Positions 25,701-37,566 of a stretch of DNA of 64,000 nt are shown here, in pieces; the stretch's first letter is position 1; every line of letters starts with the position of its first letter. The translations under genes were made by a program, and so were the position numbers. Location of the stretch: positions 62,001-126,000 of the forward strand of contig QJNS01000200.1 of the NCBI GenBank assembly GCA_004154925.1. The letters run 5' to 3'. The notes beneath the pieces were generated by a model. The model was not told the origin of the DNA, ran no database searches, and saw only the letters and a list, made by a program, of their open reading frames with translations. The stretch is from Monosporascus cannonballus. Its lineage: Eukaryota; Ascomycota; Sordariomycetes; Xylariales.

Positions 25701-26283
25701 AATATAATAAATTTGTTTTTTAAATGTATTAACATTACTTTACCTCTATCTTTGTTATTAAACAACGTATATTATTAAAGTTTTATTTTTATTCAGTACT
25801 TCAAATTAAAATTATTTTATTTTAATCGGATTTGTTTATAATAAATTACGTATCGTATTTTTTATTGTCGGAATCTTTTACGTTACTTTTTATTATCCCT
25901 TTTATTTTTTGATATATAATATACTATTTAATTTACTAGGCCAAAATACTATTCATAATATATTAGTTTTTTTAGAAAATTACGGGTTCATTTTATATCT
26001 CATTAACCTTAATATAATATATATAATATAACTTATTTATGATTATAAATTATTTAATGACATTATTATTATAACGCTTAGTATATCACTTCATTAAGAT
26101 TTAAATAATTTATATTTAATTTAAAACTAATAATATACTTGAGAAGATATATAAAATTATTTAATTATTTTAAATTTTTATATATAGGAACTTGATTTGT
26201 ATAAAAGATTTCGGAATTACGAAACTGAATAGTCTTGACATAACTTTTAATACATATCTTTAATTTATTATAATTTTAATTAG
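22793..26283. repeat. RIPed AT-rich block, elements not resolved
   Basis: About 3.5 kb of extreme AT richness between the gypsy element and the 352 bp solo LTR. Short frames at 23068-23274 and 23323-23526 consist only of AT-rich codons (I, K, N, Y, F, L) and are compositional artefacts. No LTR, terminal repeat or gene was recognised. Confidence 0.6.
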
Positions 26284-26635
26284 TGTTACGTCCTAATAAG
26301 CTACGACATCTAAACACGGTCGCAATAGGAACAACCAAGAAAACTAAGTGGGCCAGGTCACGTGACGGATCACCAACTTACTAGTGGTGAGCCAGTGAGC
26401 CGGATCACTAATCCACTAGTAGTGAGCTAGTGAGTCGAATTAGGATATATACGTTCGTTATTTTTATAGCTTAAATAATACTATCTTGTAATATAACTTC
26501 GTTATCCAAGATACCCTTGGTATTACGAGCCGTAACCAGTTACTGTAGTTATTGCTTAGAATTTTACGATATTTCTATTAATATAAACCTATACGACTTA
26601 GGTTTAATAATTAATTAAACAGTTTAATCGTTACA
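26284..26635. repeat. 352 bp solo LTR of a separate family
   Basis: Begins TGTTACGTCC and ends CGTTACA, with TG...CA ends. It is flanked by ATTAG (26279-26283) and ATTAA (26636-26640), a 5 bp target duplication with one RIP-type change. Much less AT-rich than its surroundings. Inside are the palindrome GTCACGTGAC (26357-26366) and a 35 bp tandem duplication (26367-26401 and 26402-26436). No partner LTR was seen in the window, so it is probably a recombination remnant. Confidence 0.6.
26367..26436. repeat. 35 bp tandem duplication in the solo LTR
   Basis: Both units begin GGATCAC and contain ACTAGTGGTGAGCCAGTGAG or its transition-mutated form (ACTAGTAGTGAGCTAGTGAG). The differences between units are almost all transitions, as RIP would leave. 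Confidence 0.65.
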
Positions 26636-26785
26636 ATTAATATAAATAATAATTTCATTAAAAAATATAAGTTATAAAGCTAACTTTCGAAAAAGTTACT
26701 AAATAATTTAAATATATAAATTATTAAAAAACTTAACTACGTTTCATTTAGTGTATACTTTTTAAATATAAGATAAATAACAATA

Positions 26786-26992
26786 TGTAAGAATATAGCC
26801 CATATAAGAGTAAGGCTGTTAGCCGACCAGCCACCGATCAGCCACGGATCTACTTACTAATATAAATCCACTATCTGGTAGTTAATAGGCAAAGCCAGAT
26901 AGAAATAATCTAATATATTTATTTCTTGAAATCTGTTTTAGAACTAGTCGGAGATTACCTTATTCCAGTTCACAGCTATCTATTAACTAACG
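26786..26992 (+). repeat. Solo LTR of the gypsy family, TSD CAATA
   Basis: Starts TGTAAGAATATAGCCC and is 207 bp long, the reverse complement of the LTRs of the element at 15354-22792. A perfect 5 bp direct repeat CAATA lies at 26781-26785 and 26993-26997, showing a clean solo LTR left after LTR-LTR recombination. Confidence 0.75.
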
Positions 26993-26997
26993 CAATA

Positions 26998-28295
26998 TCG
27001 ATTATCGAACGATTAATATTAAAATGCCGGATTTCTGCCGCATAATTATATTTAATTAAGTTATCGATTTAACGAAAGATGTTATATTTGGCGATTTTCT
27101 TTTCACAGTAACATAAATAATTATTAAATATGTATTTTAATATATATAAAAAAGAAAAATATACTGTATATTATAAATATTAATATATTTAAGCTAAAAA
27201 TTCTATAATGTTAATAAAAAAATTTTTTAAAAGTAGCCCAATTATATTAGTATTTGAAAACAAAATTCATTTTATAATCATTTGAAATTAATCATTTAAT
27301 ATTTACTTAAAACTAAAAGATTAAAATAATATTATTTGATAATTTTATAAGCAAATATATTAGAATTAAATTTTTTTCATTTTAGTAAATAGTAATATGA
27401 AAATAAAATATAAAATTATTAATATAAAATTCCCATATTTTCTCTTTAATTTAGTTGATAATATAACTAAAATAATAAGTAAACTAATTATTGATAAAAA
27501 CTTTAAATAATTGAACAATTTTCAAGATTTATTTTACTATCGAAAAAGAATCTTAAGTATTTCAAAAACTATATTATATATGATATACTTTTCATTTTTG
27601 CGCAAAATACGACTTTACTTATTAAATATAATATTTAATAGAAAAAGAGTAAATTAACGGCGTAATATTTCTTTAAAGTTATTAGTTATATATATAATAC
27701 TACCATATATGTTATTTACGTTTATATTAATAAAAAACCGATAAAAGTAGCCAATAAGAAAAAACGTTTCGGTTTAAAAGACTAAATATTTGAAAGGTTA
27801 AAGTATTTACTTTAAAGTTTCAAATATATTTTCTGGATTTAATTAACTTAAAAAGATATATTTCGAAATTTGTTAAAAGTAAGTATAAACTTTATATAAT
27901 AATATTTCGATTTAGAAACTTATATTATTATTATATTGGCCGAAAAAAGATAGAATTTTATTAAAAATATTGATTACAATTTTAAATTATTCTTTTCGTA
28001 ATAAATTATTTAGTTTAATTAAAATTTAAATTATGTCAAAATTTAAAATTTTTACTTTCATGTCTAATTCTGAAAATATAATATTAGAAATTTCGTAATT
28101 AATATATATAAGGAAAATTAGTGTTAATAATTTTTAAAAATTTGAATCAAACGGTTTTAATTAAGTTTTAAAAATCATACTTTGTTATTAGTCTTTATTT
28201 TAAAGGTTTTGTTATCTTTATAGAAATACTTTTTAAAAGGGTATAATTGATATATTGGACCTTTAATAAATACTTTTTCATTAGAACCTATAGCT
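26998..28295. repeat. RIPed AT-rich block
   Basis: About 1.3 kb of extreme AT richness with stops in all frames. No element end or gene recognised. Confidence 0.55.
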
Positions 28296-28505
28296 ATGGC
28301 TACGGCTGCTGCGCCGCAGGCGCAGCTTCAACCTTCAAAATAGGGTCCTGATCACGATGAGACAAGTTTGAAGGACGGGAGCTGGAAAATGATAGGACGC
28401 AACGTAACTCATTTGACAGCAAACAACTCCCAGTCATCCGTCTACCAAGTACGTACAACTTTAGTTGAGCCAATGACAACGAATGATACGGAATCAGTCA
28501 GCTAG
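28296..28505 (+). pseudogene. Un-RIPed short coding-like fragment with one TAG
   Basis: A sudden stretch of normal composition inside the AT-rich block. From ATG 28296 the frame reads MATAAAPQAQLQPSK, then TAG at 28341-28343, then stays open (GPDHDETSLKDGSWKMIGRN and further, about 53 codons) to TAG at 28503-28505. The codon usage looks like real coding sequence rather than an AT artefact. The next base but five is the start of the copia LTR at 28511. I do not recognise the product; it could be a captured host fragment or the 5' end of another mobile-element gene. Confidence 0.35.
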
Positions 28506-28510
28506 CAAGG

Positions 28511-28660
28511 TGTTCTATAGTACACTAAATACGAAAAGGTCACCTTCTAATCGGAACATATATACTCCGTTGCTAGGCTATATATGCCTTATACGTTTTA
28601 CAAAAATATAGGGAATAAATAAATTTTATATTAAATAATTAAAGTATTTCATAGTTTATA
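28511..28660 (+). repeat. Left LTR of copia element A
   Basis: Begins TGTTCTATAGTACACTAAAT and keeps the CTCCGTTGCTAGGCTA block of the family. The 3' end is blurred by RIP and is set by length only. Confidence 0.55.
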
Positions 28661-31600
28661 TATTAATAACTTAGATATTATTAAAATAATATAAGCTCTA
28701 GAATAATAATACCCGTGTATAGCTTTTTAAAATAAACTTAATAAGAATTATTTTGGTAATATTTGCTCATATTTATAAAGGTTTACAAATTAAAACCGTT
28801 TTAACGGCATATTTTGAGTTAGATTCTATACGCTTAATATATAGAATTATATAGATTTTAATGATTCATTTTAATAATTTATTAAATTAATAAAATCTCA
28901 TATAGTTTTATATCTACATAAATAATTTCGGTTTTAAATACATAATTATGTTCCGTTTAAAAGGAATGTCTTGTAATTGGAAAAGCTCAATGCGATGAAT
29001 GAATCGATTAATACTTCGAAAATAATAATATAAGATAAATAAGAGTATAATTCAAACTTTATAGTATATATCTATAAAAATTATAAATACGAAAGGTTTT
29101 ATAAAAATAATAAGAATTGTACGAAATAAGGTTCAGAATTAAGTTTTATAATAATTAACAAAATAAATTTTTAAAAGAAATATTTATAAAAATAATACGT
29201 TAAGTTAACTAAATTATATAAAGTGTATAATAATAAGCTTTAAGTCAAGATTTAACGAAAATATTGTAAATAATTAAAATAGATTTGAAAAAACTTAAAA
29301 TAATATAGCTGCAAAATAACGATACCATATTATAAAAACGGATATATCGATTATATAAATTATATATTCGTACATCATATTGGCATTTATTATAAAAACT
29401 TAAATAATTACATTGTAAAAAAATTAAAAACCTGAAATTTATAATAAGTTCAGGAATTATAAAGAAGATTTATTACCGTTTCATATTATTAAAATATAAT
29501 TTACTAATAATCGTTAACAAGTTTTAAAATATTATTGTCGACTTTTTAAAACTCTTTATAAAATTTATTAGGTGAAATAAAATTAAAAAGAATTTTATTT
29601 AATTAATTCAAAATAAACATTTAAATCAAGATTGAAATAAAACCATCGTAAAGGTTTATATTAAAACCGAAATAATAATAAACTAAACATAGCAAATATT
29701 AAATTTAAAGTATTTATTAAAACAGAAATATAGATTTCTTTATAAATTAATTTAATATTATTGTATATTTTTAACCAAGCTTTAAAATATTGGTTTTAAA
29801 AATATCATGATTTCTTATATGGAATATAAATACCATTTAAAATAATTCTTAAAAAAGAAGTTAAGGGGCTATCGAAAAATATAAAAAGTTAATTATTCGA
29901 AAAAATAGAAATTTTTTTAAAAAGAAATAAAATAAATATCATCATATTCTTTAATTATTTATCTAAGTAACGAAATAAACGTTGAATAATAATATTTAAG
30001 AAATTGTTTAATTTTGAAACTAAAATTAAGATATATATATATTTAACGTAATTACTGAATATTTTAATTACAAATTTATTGTATAAAAGCACGAAATATA
30101 TATAAATAGTAATTTAATATAAATTAATAATTACAAACAAAATATTAAAAAAGAATAAAAGAATTAATAATTGTATTTAAAATAAAGATATTTCATTTAT
30201 TAATATATTATTAAATAGGTTAAATTAATTCGTTTTTAAACACAATAAGATATTAATGTCGCATATGATATTTACAGTTTATAAATAAAACGTTAATTTA
30301 AACATTACGAAATTATTAAGTATCAACAATAAATTAATATGGTACTTATTTATAAGTAATTTAGATTTTAAAATAATTATCTAAGTTTTATTATATATAT
30401 AAAAAATATAATAAAAATATTTTATAATGATAGAATATTAGATTTGCTATGAAGTAAAAACTAAAAGATAAATACGGTTTATATTTAAAAAAGCCTCTTC
30501 GATTCTATTAAAAAATAACTGTTAATTTTATAAATTTTGAAAAAAGAAACTGAAAAAATATAAATACGTTATATTTATTACTCATAAATACTTAAAATCT
30601 ATTTAAAATAATTAATTGGAAAACTGTAAATTGAAGATGTTAATTAATATATTCCGATATTTTTAAACATTTTTAAAAAAGAAGATAAGGTTATTGCATA
30701 AATAATTCAATAAGACAACGAAATTTGAATATTCAATTTATTTTAAAATATATTTTAATTCTTTTTATAATAGTAAATTGTAACTTTTAATTTTTTATAA
30801 TTATATTTAAAACGAATATATAAAACGCGTAAAGATATAACTAAAATAATAACTGTATTATAAAATAACATTAAATTATTTAACTTTATTTATACATATT
30901 TTGAAAACGATAATATTCCACTATATTCAAACGTTTAAAATCGTTTTATTTTAATAAACTTTGTATAAAATATATTACATTTTTTTAATATATCTAAAAA
31001 TAATATTATACTGCTTTATTAAAAGATTTAATAAACATATTTGGAAATATTAATTATATAGTTGATATTATAATTTAAACCGTTATAAAAATAAAAACAT
31101 TATTAATTAAATTTAAAGATTTAAATCGATTATTTTATCAATTATTTTTAACGAATATTTACGAAATTTAAAACCTTGTAATAAATAAAGATATAATTAT
31201 GCGAAATATATAATTTAACGAAAAGTTTATATCTATCGAAAATATTAAAAGCTATTTTTATTAATAAAAATAAATTACGATGTACTTTTTAATAAATGTT
31301 TATATTTGATTAAGTTATAAATTATTTAATTACATATATAAGAACAACAGTTTAAATAAAATAATTTAAATATTAATTAAATTCAAAGTTATAAAATAAA
31401 ACAATATTAACGACAAAAGTTATAAAATAAATAAAAAAATAAATTTATTCGTAAAATAATAATTAATCTTATTTAATTATTATATTTAAGTAATTCTGTT
31501 TCAATATATCTTTCTCTTCAGCGTTTATTTTAATAACTGTTGAAATTATTTCGTTGATAGAAGAAGTAAAAATAAATTTAAATCTTTATTACATTATTTC

Positions 31601-33576
31601 AATTAAAATGTCGCTAAAACACGAAATTATTTTACGGCTAAAGCCTTTTTTACTCTATATTCTTTATTAAAAATAATTCTCAAAATAATTGTGAAACAAG
31701 AAAATTATATGTAACATAACACCTAAATTTTACTTTAATAATATAATTAATAATCGGTCCAAAAAGTACGAAAGTTTAAGAAATTTAATAATTTAAAATA
31801 GACGTATTTTAAGTAAAATAACTTTAAATTATTAATATACAAAAAGGAATTTAAGTTGTAAAAGAGGATATATAAATATAATTTATTTTTATCGCTTTAA
31901 AGCTATAAACATTAAAATATATATTAAAAAAGATACAAGTTTTTAAACTCTCAAAACGTTTATTTATAAAGTTATAAGCATATATAGTTGTAAAGAATTA
32001 TTAATTAACTTCTTATTAAAAAACACATATTTTAAGGTACATATAAATATAGGTTTATAAATTGAATAAAAAGCTTTAAATATTAATTTATAAGGTTTGA
32101 TTTATAAAATATAATAATTAATTATCTAAAGAGCACAGAATAATAGACAAATTTTTAGATTTATTGAACAATTCTGTTAAATGTTAATTGTTATTATAAT
32201 ATAATTATATTTGAAGTTTAAGTAATATAATATTATGCACGTTTTTGTTTACGTAAACTTTCTATATAATATATAGCAATAAACATTTTTAAAGTATATA
32301 TATTTTAACGAAAGGTTTTAATTAAAATATATTTATAGGGTTTAAATATATTGCAGGTGATTTAATAAAGAGAATTTATTAATATATTAAAAACCTAAAG
32401 AATTTGTGAGGTTTTTTATAAACTTCATTTTTTAATAGGTATTCTTATATTAATAATAATATTATTATATAATATAAAGTATATAACATGCTACTAATTT
32501 CCAATTTTACAAGTTAAGAAATAATATATTTTTATAAAAAATAAATATTTTTAATAGTTTCTTAATGTTAAAATAATAAAAAGTTACTTTGAATAAAAAT
32601 ATTTTACTGTTTTAATTTGATTTAATAAAGACTTTAATTACGACTATCTTTAAAGAATTATTTACGCAATCTTTTCAATATTTCGATAATTACAGTGAAA
32701 TTGCTATTTAACTTTAATTTAACTTATCCGAATTTAATCAATAAGTATTAAAAGAATAGGTTTGATTTTATATATAGCGATTAACACTCGATTAGATGTT
32801 ATTTCATCGTATATTTTAATTAACATAGTTTAATTTAAATCCAAATATTACGTCATATAAGGCTGATAATCAATTTTACTTTATACGTAATCGAAATTAA
32901 AATATAAGTTTTAGAATTTGAAAATGAGAATTTAATAGATATATAAAGCGATAGCTTTTTTAATAAATAATAAAATTCACTGGGAAAATATTTAAATATA
33001 CGTTACAAAGTTATTTATAAAATAATTAAGTAAAACACAAATAAGTAGAATATACTAATTATTTTATAAGCGAAACGGAATTTTTAAATTTGGCATAACG
33101 TATTAAAAAATGTTTTTCGAAAAATTATAAAATCAGATTTTAATTCAAAACTGAAACTATTAAATATGAAATACGTTAATGTGCAAATTATATCATTAAT
33201 TAATACATGTATAATTTTATTTATAAAAAGTTTATAACATATTAATATACATAATTATGAATTACAAAATATAGTAAAAGAGCATTTGATTAAAATAAAT
33301 TATATATTTAAAATAATATATTAACGAATACATTATCGTAAGGCTTATTATAGTAATATGTTAAATATTTTTAAAAAATAATGTAAATTAATGAATATGA
33401 TAAAATCTTTTAAATAAAAAACATTTTGCAAATAATATTAAAAAAGATATAATTTATTAAAAGAAAGTAGTTGATAAAAATGTAATATAAATAGTTATAT
33501 TTTTGAAAATAATAAAAATTAATAATTAGCATTTAAAGTATTTTAAAGCGTTAAAAAGGCATATTAGTTACGGAGA

Positions 33577-33725
33577 TATACTATAATATATTAAATACGA
33601 AAAGATTATCTTTTAATCGAAATATATATACTCCGTTATTAAGCTATACAAACGCTATACACGTTGTGAAAGGGCACGCAATTAACTGAATATAATAACG
33701 CTATTGATATCTCTTATATCTAACA
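33577..33725 (+). repeat. Right LTR of copia element A
   Basis: Collinear with 39965-40113. Keeps TTAAATACGAAAAG, ATATACTCCGTTATTA and GCACGCAATTA and ends TTATATCTAACA. The upstream junction (GCGTTAAAAAGGCATATTAG) matches the one before the right LTR of element B. Confidence 0.7.
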
Positions 33726-34119
33726 GAATTATTCGACGTACCGCCTTTTTCAACTAAAAAGCAGTGGATCTACACGGATCATCTATCGGGATTCTCTATA
33801 ACTTCTCTTTTTTCTAAAAAGGTAACTTGTTCTCTTTAGTTTGATGTTATCGATAAACGCAGATTATATAACTGCTGAAAAATAGTTAAACATTTTCTTT
33901 AGTTTTCTTAAAGAGGTAGTTCATAGAAACTCTACTTTGGTCAAAAAAGACGTTGTTATTCGAAATAGATAATGAAGGTTCGCAATATTTAAATACGCTA
34001 ACATAAAAAGATTAAAGCCCAGCTTGAAATAATTGTTCCTTTTAAAGCTTACTAATATTTTTAATAAAAGATAATAAAAAGTTATGACAATTTTTAAAGA
34101 TTTTTAATAACTAGTTATA
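33726..34119. other. Spacer between the two copia elements
   Basis: About 390 bp, noticeably less AT-rich at its left end than the elements on either side. No open frame or terminal repeat is convincing. It separates a right LTR from a left LTR, so A and B are not simply tandem copies sharing one LTR. Confidence 0.45.
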
Positions 34120-34267
34120 TGTACTATAGTATACTAAATATAGAAAAGTTATCTTTTAATCGAAATATATATATTCTCTTATTAGATTATATAATCACTA
34201 TATGTGTTCCGAAACCCTACGTAATCAATTAAATATAATAATATAATTAATATTTTTATAGGTAACA
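34120..34267 (+). repeat. Left LTR of copia element B
   Basis: Begins TGTACTATAGTATACTAAAT and ends TATAGGTAACA; 148 bp, collinear with the right LTR but carrying many C-to-T and G-to-A changes. Confidence 0.7.
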
Positions 34268-36828
34268 ATACAAGGTTTTAATTATTTAAATAATAATTAC
34301 TTCATTATTATTAACCGAATAAAAATAATATATTAATAATAATCGTAAATATTTTTAAAAATTTATTAATAATAACTATATCGTTAATATTTACAGTTAT
34401 TTATAAAAATCGTAAAGATAAAAATGGTTTTAAAAAATTAATTTTAAAGAATGTATTTAATATATTGGATTATATTAATTTTAATTAATTACTTTAATAA
34501 CTTATTAAGTTAATAAACTCTAATTTAGCTTTATATCTGAAAAAAAGATTTCGTTTTTAAGCGCGTAATAATAATCCGTATATCGAAAACAGTTTACAAT
34601 ATAAAAAGGTTAATTTAGCTTATTAATCGATTAATATTTTTAAACTAAAAATAAAAGGTAAATAAGTTTATATTGAGCGTTTTACGGTATATATCTATAA
34701 AAACTATAAATATAAAATCTTTTGTCGAAGTTATAACGATTTTACGTAATAGGTTTTAAAATATATATTTAATTAATAAAGAAAATATATTTTTAAAGTA
34801 GATTTACGAAAGCAATAAATTAAATCAATTAAATTAAATAAAATATATAACAATAAGTTTTATATTATTATTTATATAAAAATAATACAAATATTTGACG
34901 TATATTTTAAATTGAATAAAAATATAAATAAATACATTATATAATAATAGAAGTTTATAGATTTAGAAAATTAATATTGTATTTTATATATAAAAATACC
35001 GGTGATATAAATTAATAATTATATATAATATTAGTTTTTATTTTAAAAACCTAAATCATTATCATTTAAACATTTTAAAAATCGAAATTAATAACGAAAT
35101 TAATGATGAATTAATTGAGAATTAAAAATAATTTGCGGTTTCAAAACTTATTAAAATATAACGTATTAATAACTGTTAAAAAGTTTTAAAATCGTATTTT
35201 CGACTTTTTCTAAAATTTTAATAAAACATATTAATTAAAATTATTTCATATAAAGAAACTGAATTTAGTACCAATAATTAAGCAATAAATCCTTACCGTA
35301 AAATTTAAAATAATACTTATAAAAACTTACTTTTAAATCGAAATAGTAATAAGTAAAAGTGTAACGACTTAAATATTTAAGATATTCGTTATGAAATTTA
35401 CATATATTTTTATTACGAAATATCTTTATCTTGTTATATATTTATTAACAAGGATTTATAGAATTTCTATTTTGTTAAATTTATAACGATTTATTCAACG
35501 ATAAAATAATTTTTAATTAATTGATGAGAGATAAACTTAATTAGGATTCGACAAGTAAAAAAATAATATTGATTTTAAAAAATAAAATAATTTTAAAAAT
35601 TTAAAGTAAAGATTAATAAACTTTTTATTTAACAACGCATACGATATAATAAAAGTTGAATTTTACTTTTAAAGAACCTGTTTATTTTCGATTGAAAATT
35701 ATCAATATATATATTTAACGTAATTAATAAATTCATTAATTAATAATTCCTAATCTTAGAGATCTAAATATATATAAATAATAATTTATTTTAATTAATA
35801 CTTTCGAAAAATTAAATATATTACTTTAAAATTGTTTCTGCATAAAGTATTACGTGAATAGAATATAACGTAATACAAAACTCTTCAATATAACTTAATA
35901 TTATCTCGATAATATTAAAAATAACTAATTATATAATAGTAATAAAAGCAATAATTTTACTTGAAACAACTATATTTAAATATTGATTGCCTTAATAAAT
36001 ACCTTAAATTAATTCGTTTTCGAAAATATTAATACCTTAATTTCCAACGTAATATTTACAGCTTATAAGCGTAACTTTAATTTAAGAATTATAAAAATAT
36101 TGAGCAATAACAATACAATTATATAATACTTATGTTTAAGTTGTTGAAAATTTAAAATAATAATTTAATTTTAATTTTATGATAAAAAATATATAATTAA
36201 AAAGCTTTATAACGGTTCAATATTAGATTTGCGATAAAAACAAAATTAAAACATATATATGCTATATATTACAAAAAGAAATTTTCTAATTAGGTCTAAA
36301 AAAGGCTGTTAATTTTACGAATTTTAAGAAAACTCCGAAAAAATCAAAATACGTAATATATATTGTCGTTAGATATTTAAAATATATTTAAAACATTTAT
36401 TTTAAAAATCGAATATAGAATATTATAATTAATATATTTCAATATTTTTATGGATTTATAATAGTTTAAGATATAAATATTTTATTTACGATTAAATATT
36501 ATAATAAAATGTTAAAATTTTATTTATTTAAATATATTATGTACGTTTTTTATATACATTAAATTAAAATTTGTAATATTTTATATATAAATTTAAAATA
36601 AAGATATAAAATGTTTTAAAAACTATAACTAAGAAGAAAATAGCCGTATTATACAATAACGTTAAATTATCTGCATTTTTAATTATATATATTTTTAAAA
36701 TCATAATATATTTATATAATCGAATGGCTAAATACGTTTCACTTTAATAAATTTCGTATATAGTTTATTATATTTATTTAACGTATAAAACTAATATAAT
36801 AATATTTCATCGCAAGCTTTAATAAACT

Positions 36829-37566
36829 TGTAAAGAAATATAAAAAATTAGTTATTTTGCTATATTACCTCAAAAAAATAAACCGTTTTAACGCCAAGAT
36901 ATATTAAAAGTTCTTATCTACATTTAAGTATAAAAGCCCCGAAACTATTTCTTTATATTATTTCTCTCTTTTTTAAAAAGTCGTCCCGATTCTTTAATTA
37001 GCAAACCTTTTATAACCTATGGAGAAGTTCTTAAAAATAACTCGTATTTTTATTTGTTATTTTTTTACTTACTAATTTCTTTTAACTGCATAACTTCTTC
37101 AACAATACGTATAATAATTAACGGTTAAAATACGTTAAAGTTTTAAAGGATCAAATACAACTTTAATCGTTTGTAATATCGAAATATAATCGATCGAAAT
37201 AATAATAAAAGTAAGAAAACCCTTAGTATCATAAACTATTAATATTATCGTACGGTAACCAATGGCCGACTACATTATTAAATATGCATAAATAACTTAT
37301 TTGACCTTATAAATATAACGAAAGCCTCGTCTCGACGATCTATAAGAAATTCTTAACATTTTTCAACTTTTATATCGAATTCGAATCTTAACTTATAGTC
37401 ACAACTAGTAGCTAACATACTCGATTAATAGTAAAACAATATAAAAGAATAAAAAAGCTAGCTATTTCGTTAAATAAGCTAAAATATCAACAATATTAAC
37501 GCTAAAATACGTTAAAAGTCCTTATTCGTACTTAAATAAGAAATACACTGAGCCTATTTTCCGACA
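36829..37566. mobile_element. TRIM-like insertion nested in copia element B
   Basis: Element B has about 740 bp that element A lacks: the offset between collinear bases jumps from 5791 (TTAATAAAC at 31028 and 36819) to about 6530 (CCGTTATAAA at 31081 and 37611). The extra DNA begins and ends with direct repeats of about 128 bp, 36829-36957 and 37440-37566. They share TTAGTTATTT/CTAGCTATTT, TTAACGC and TTAAAAGT(T/C)CTTAT, with TG- and -CA-like ends. About 480 bp without coding capacity lie between. This is the architecture of a terminal-repeat retrotransposon in miniature. The flanking bases AAACT and AACGT are not a clean duplication. Confidence 0.6.

Larger units (their letters stand above)
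28511..33725 (+). mobile_element. RIP-inactivated Ty1/copia element A
   Basis: A left LTR at 28511 and a right LTR ending at 33725 share a sequence with the LTRs of element B, in the same orientation. The interior is collinear with element B: for example, the stretch around 29060 (TATATATCTATAAAAATTAT) matches 34690, and the segment before the right LTR matches that of B. Near the end, about 33309-33390 corresponds to B's readable RNase H tail but with several stops. The element is about 5.2 kb and more heavily mutated than B. No matching target duplication was found at its ends (CAAGG left, GAATT right). Confidence 0.7.

Noticed and set aside
33780..34119. Possible second partial copy of the TRIM-like interior
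   Set aside because: Only a short TCTCTTTTTT..AAAAAG similarity was seen; too weak in AT-rich DNA without an alignment.
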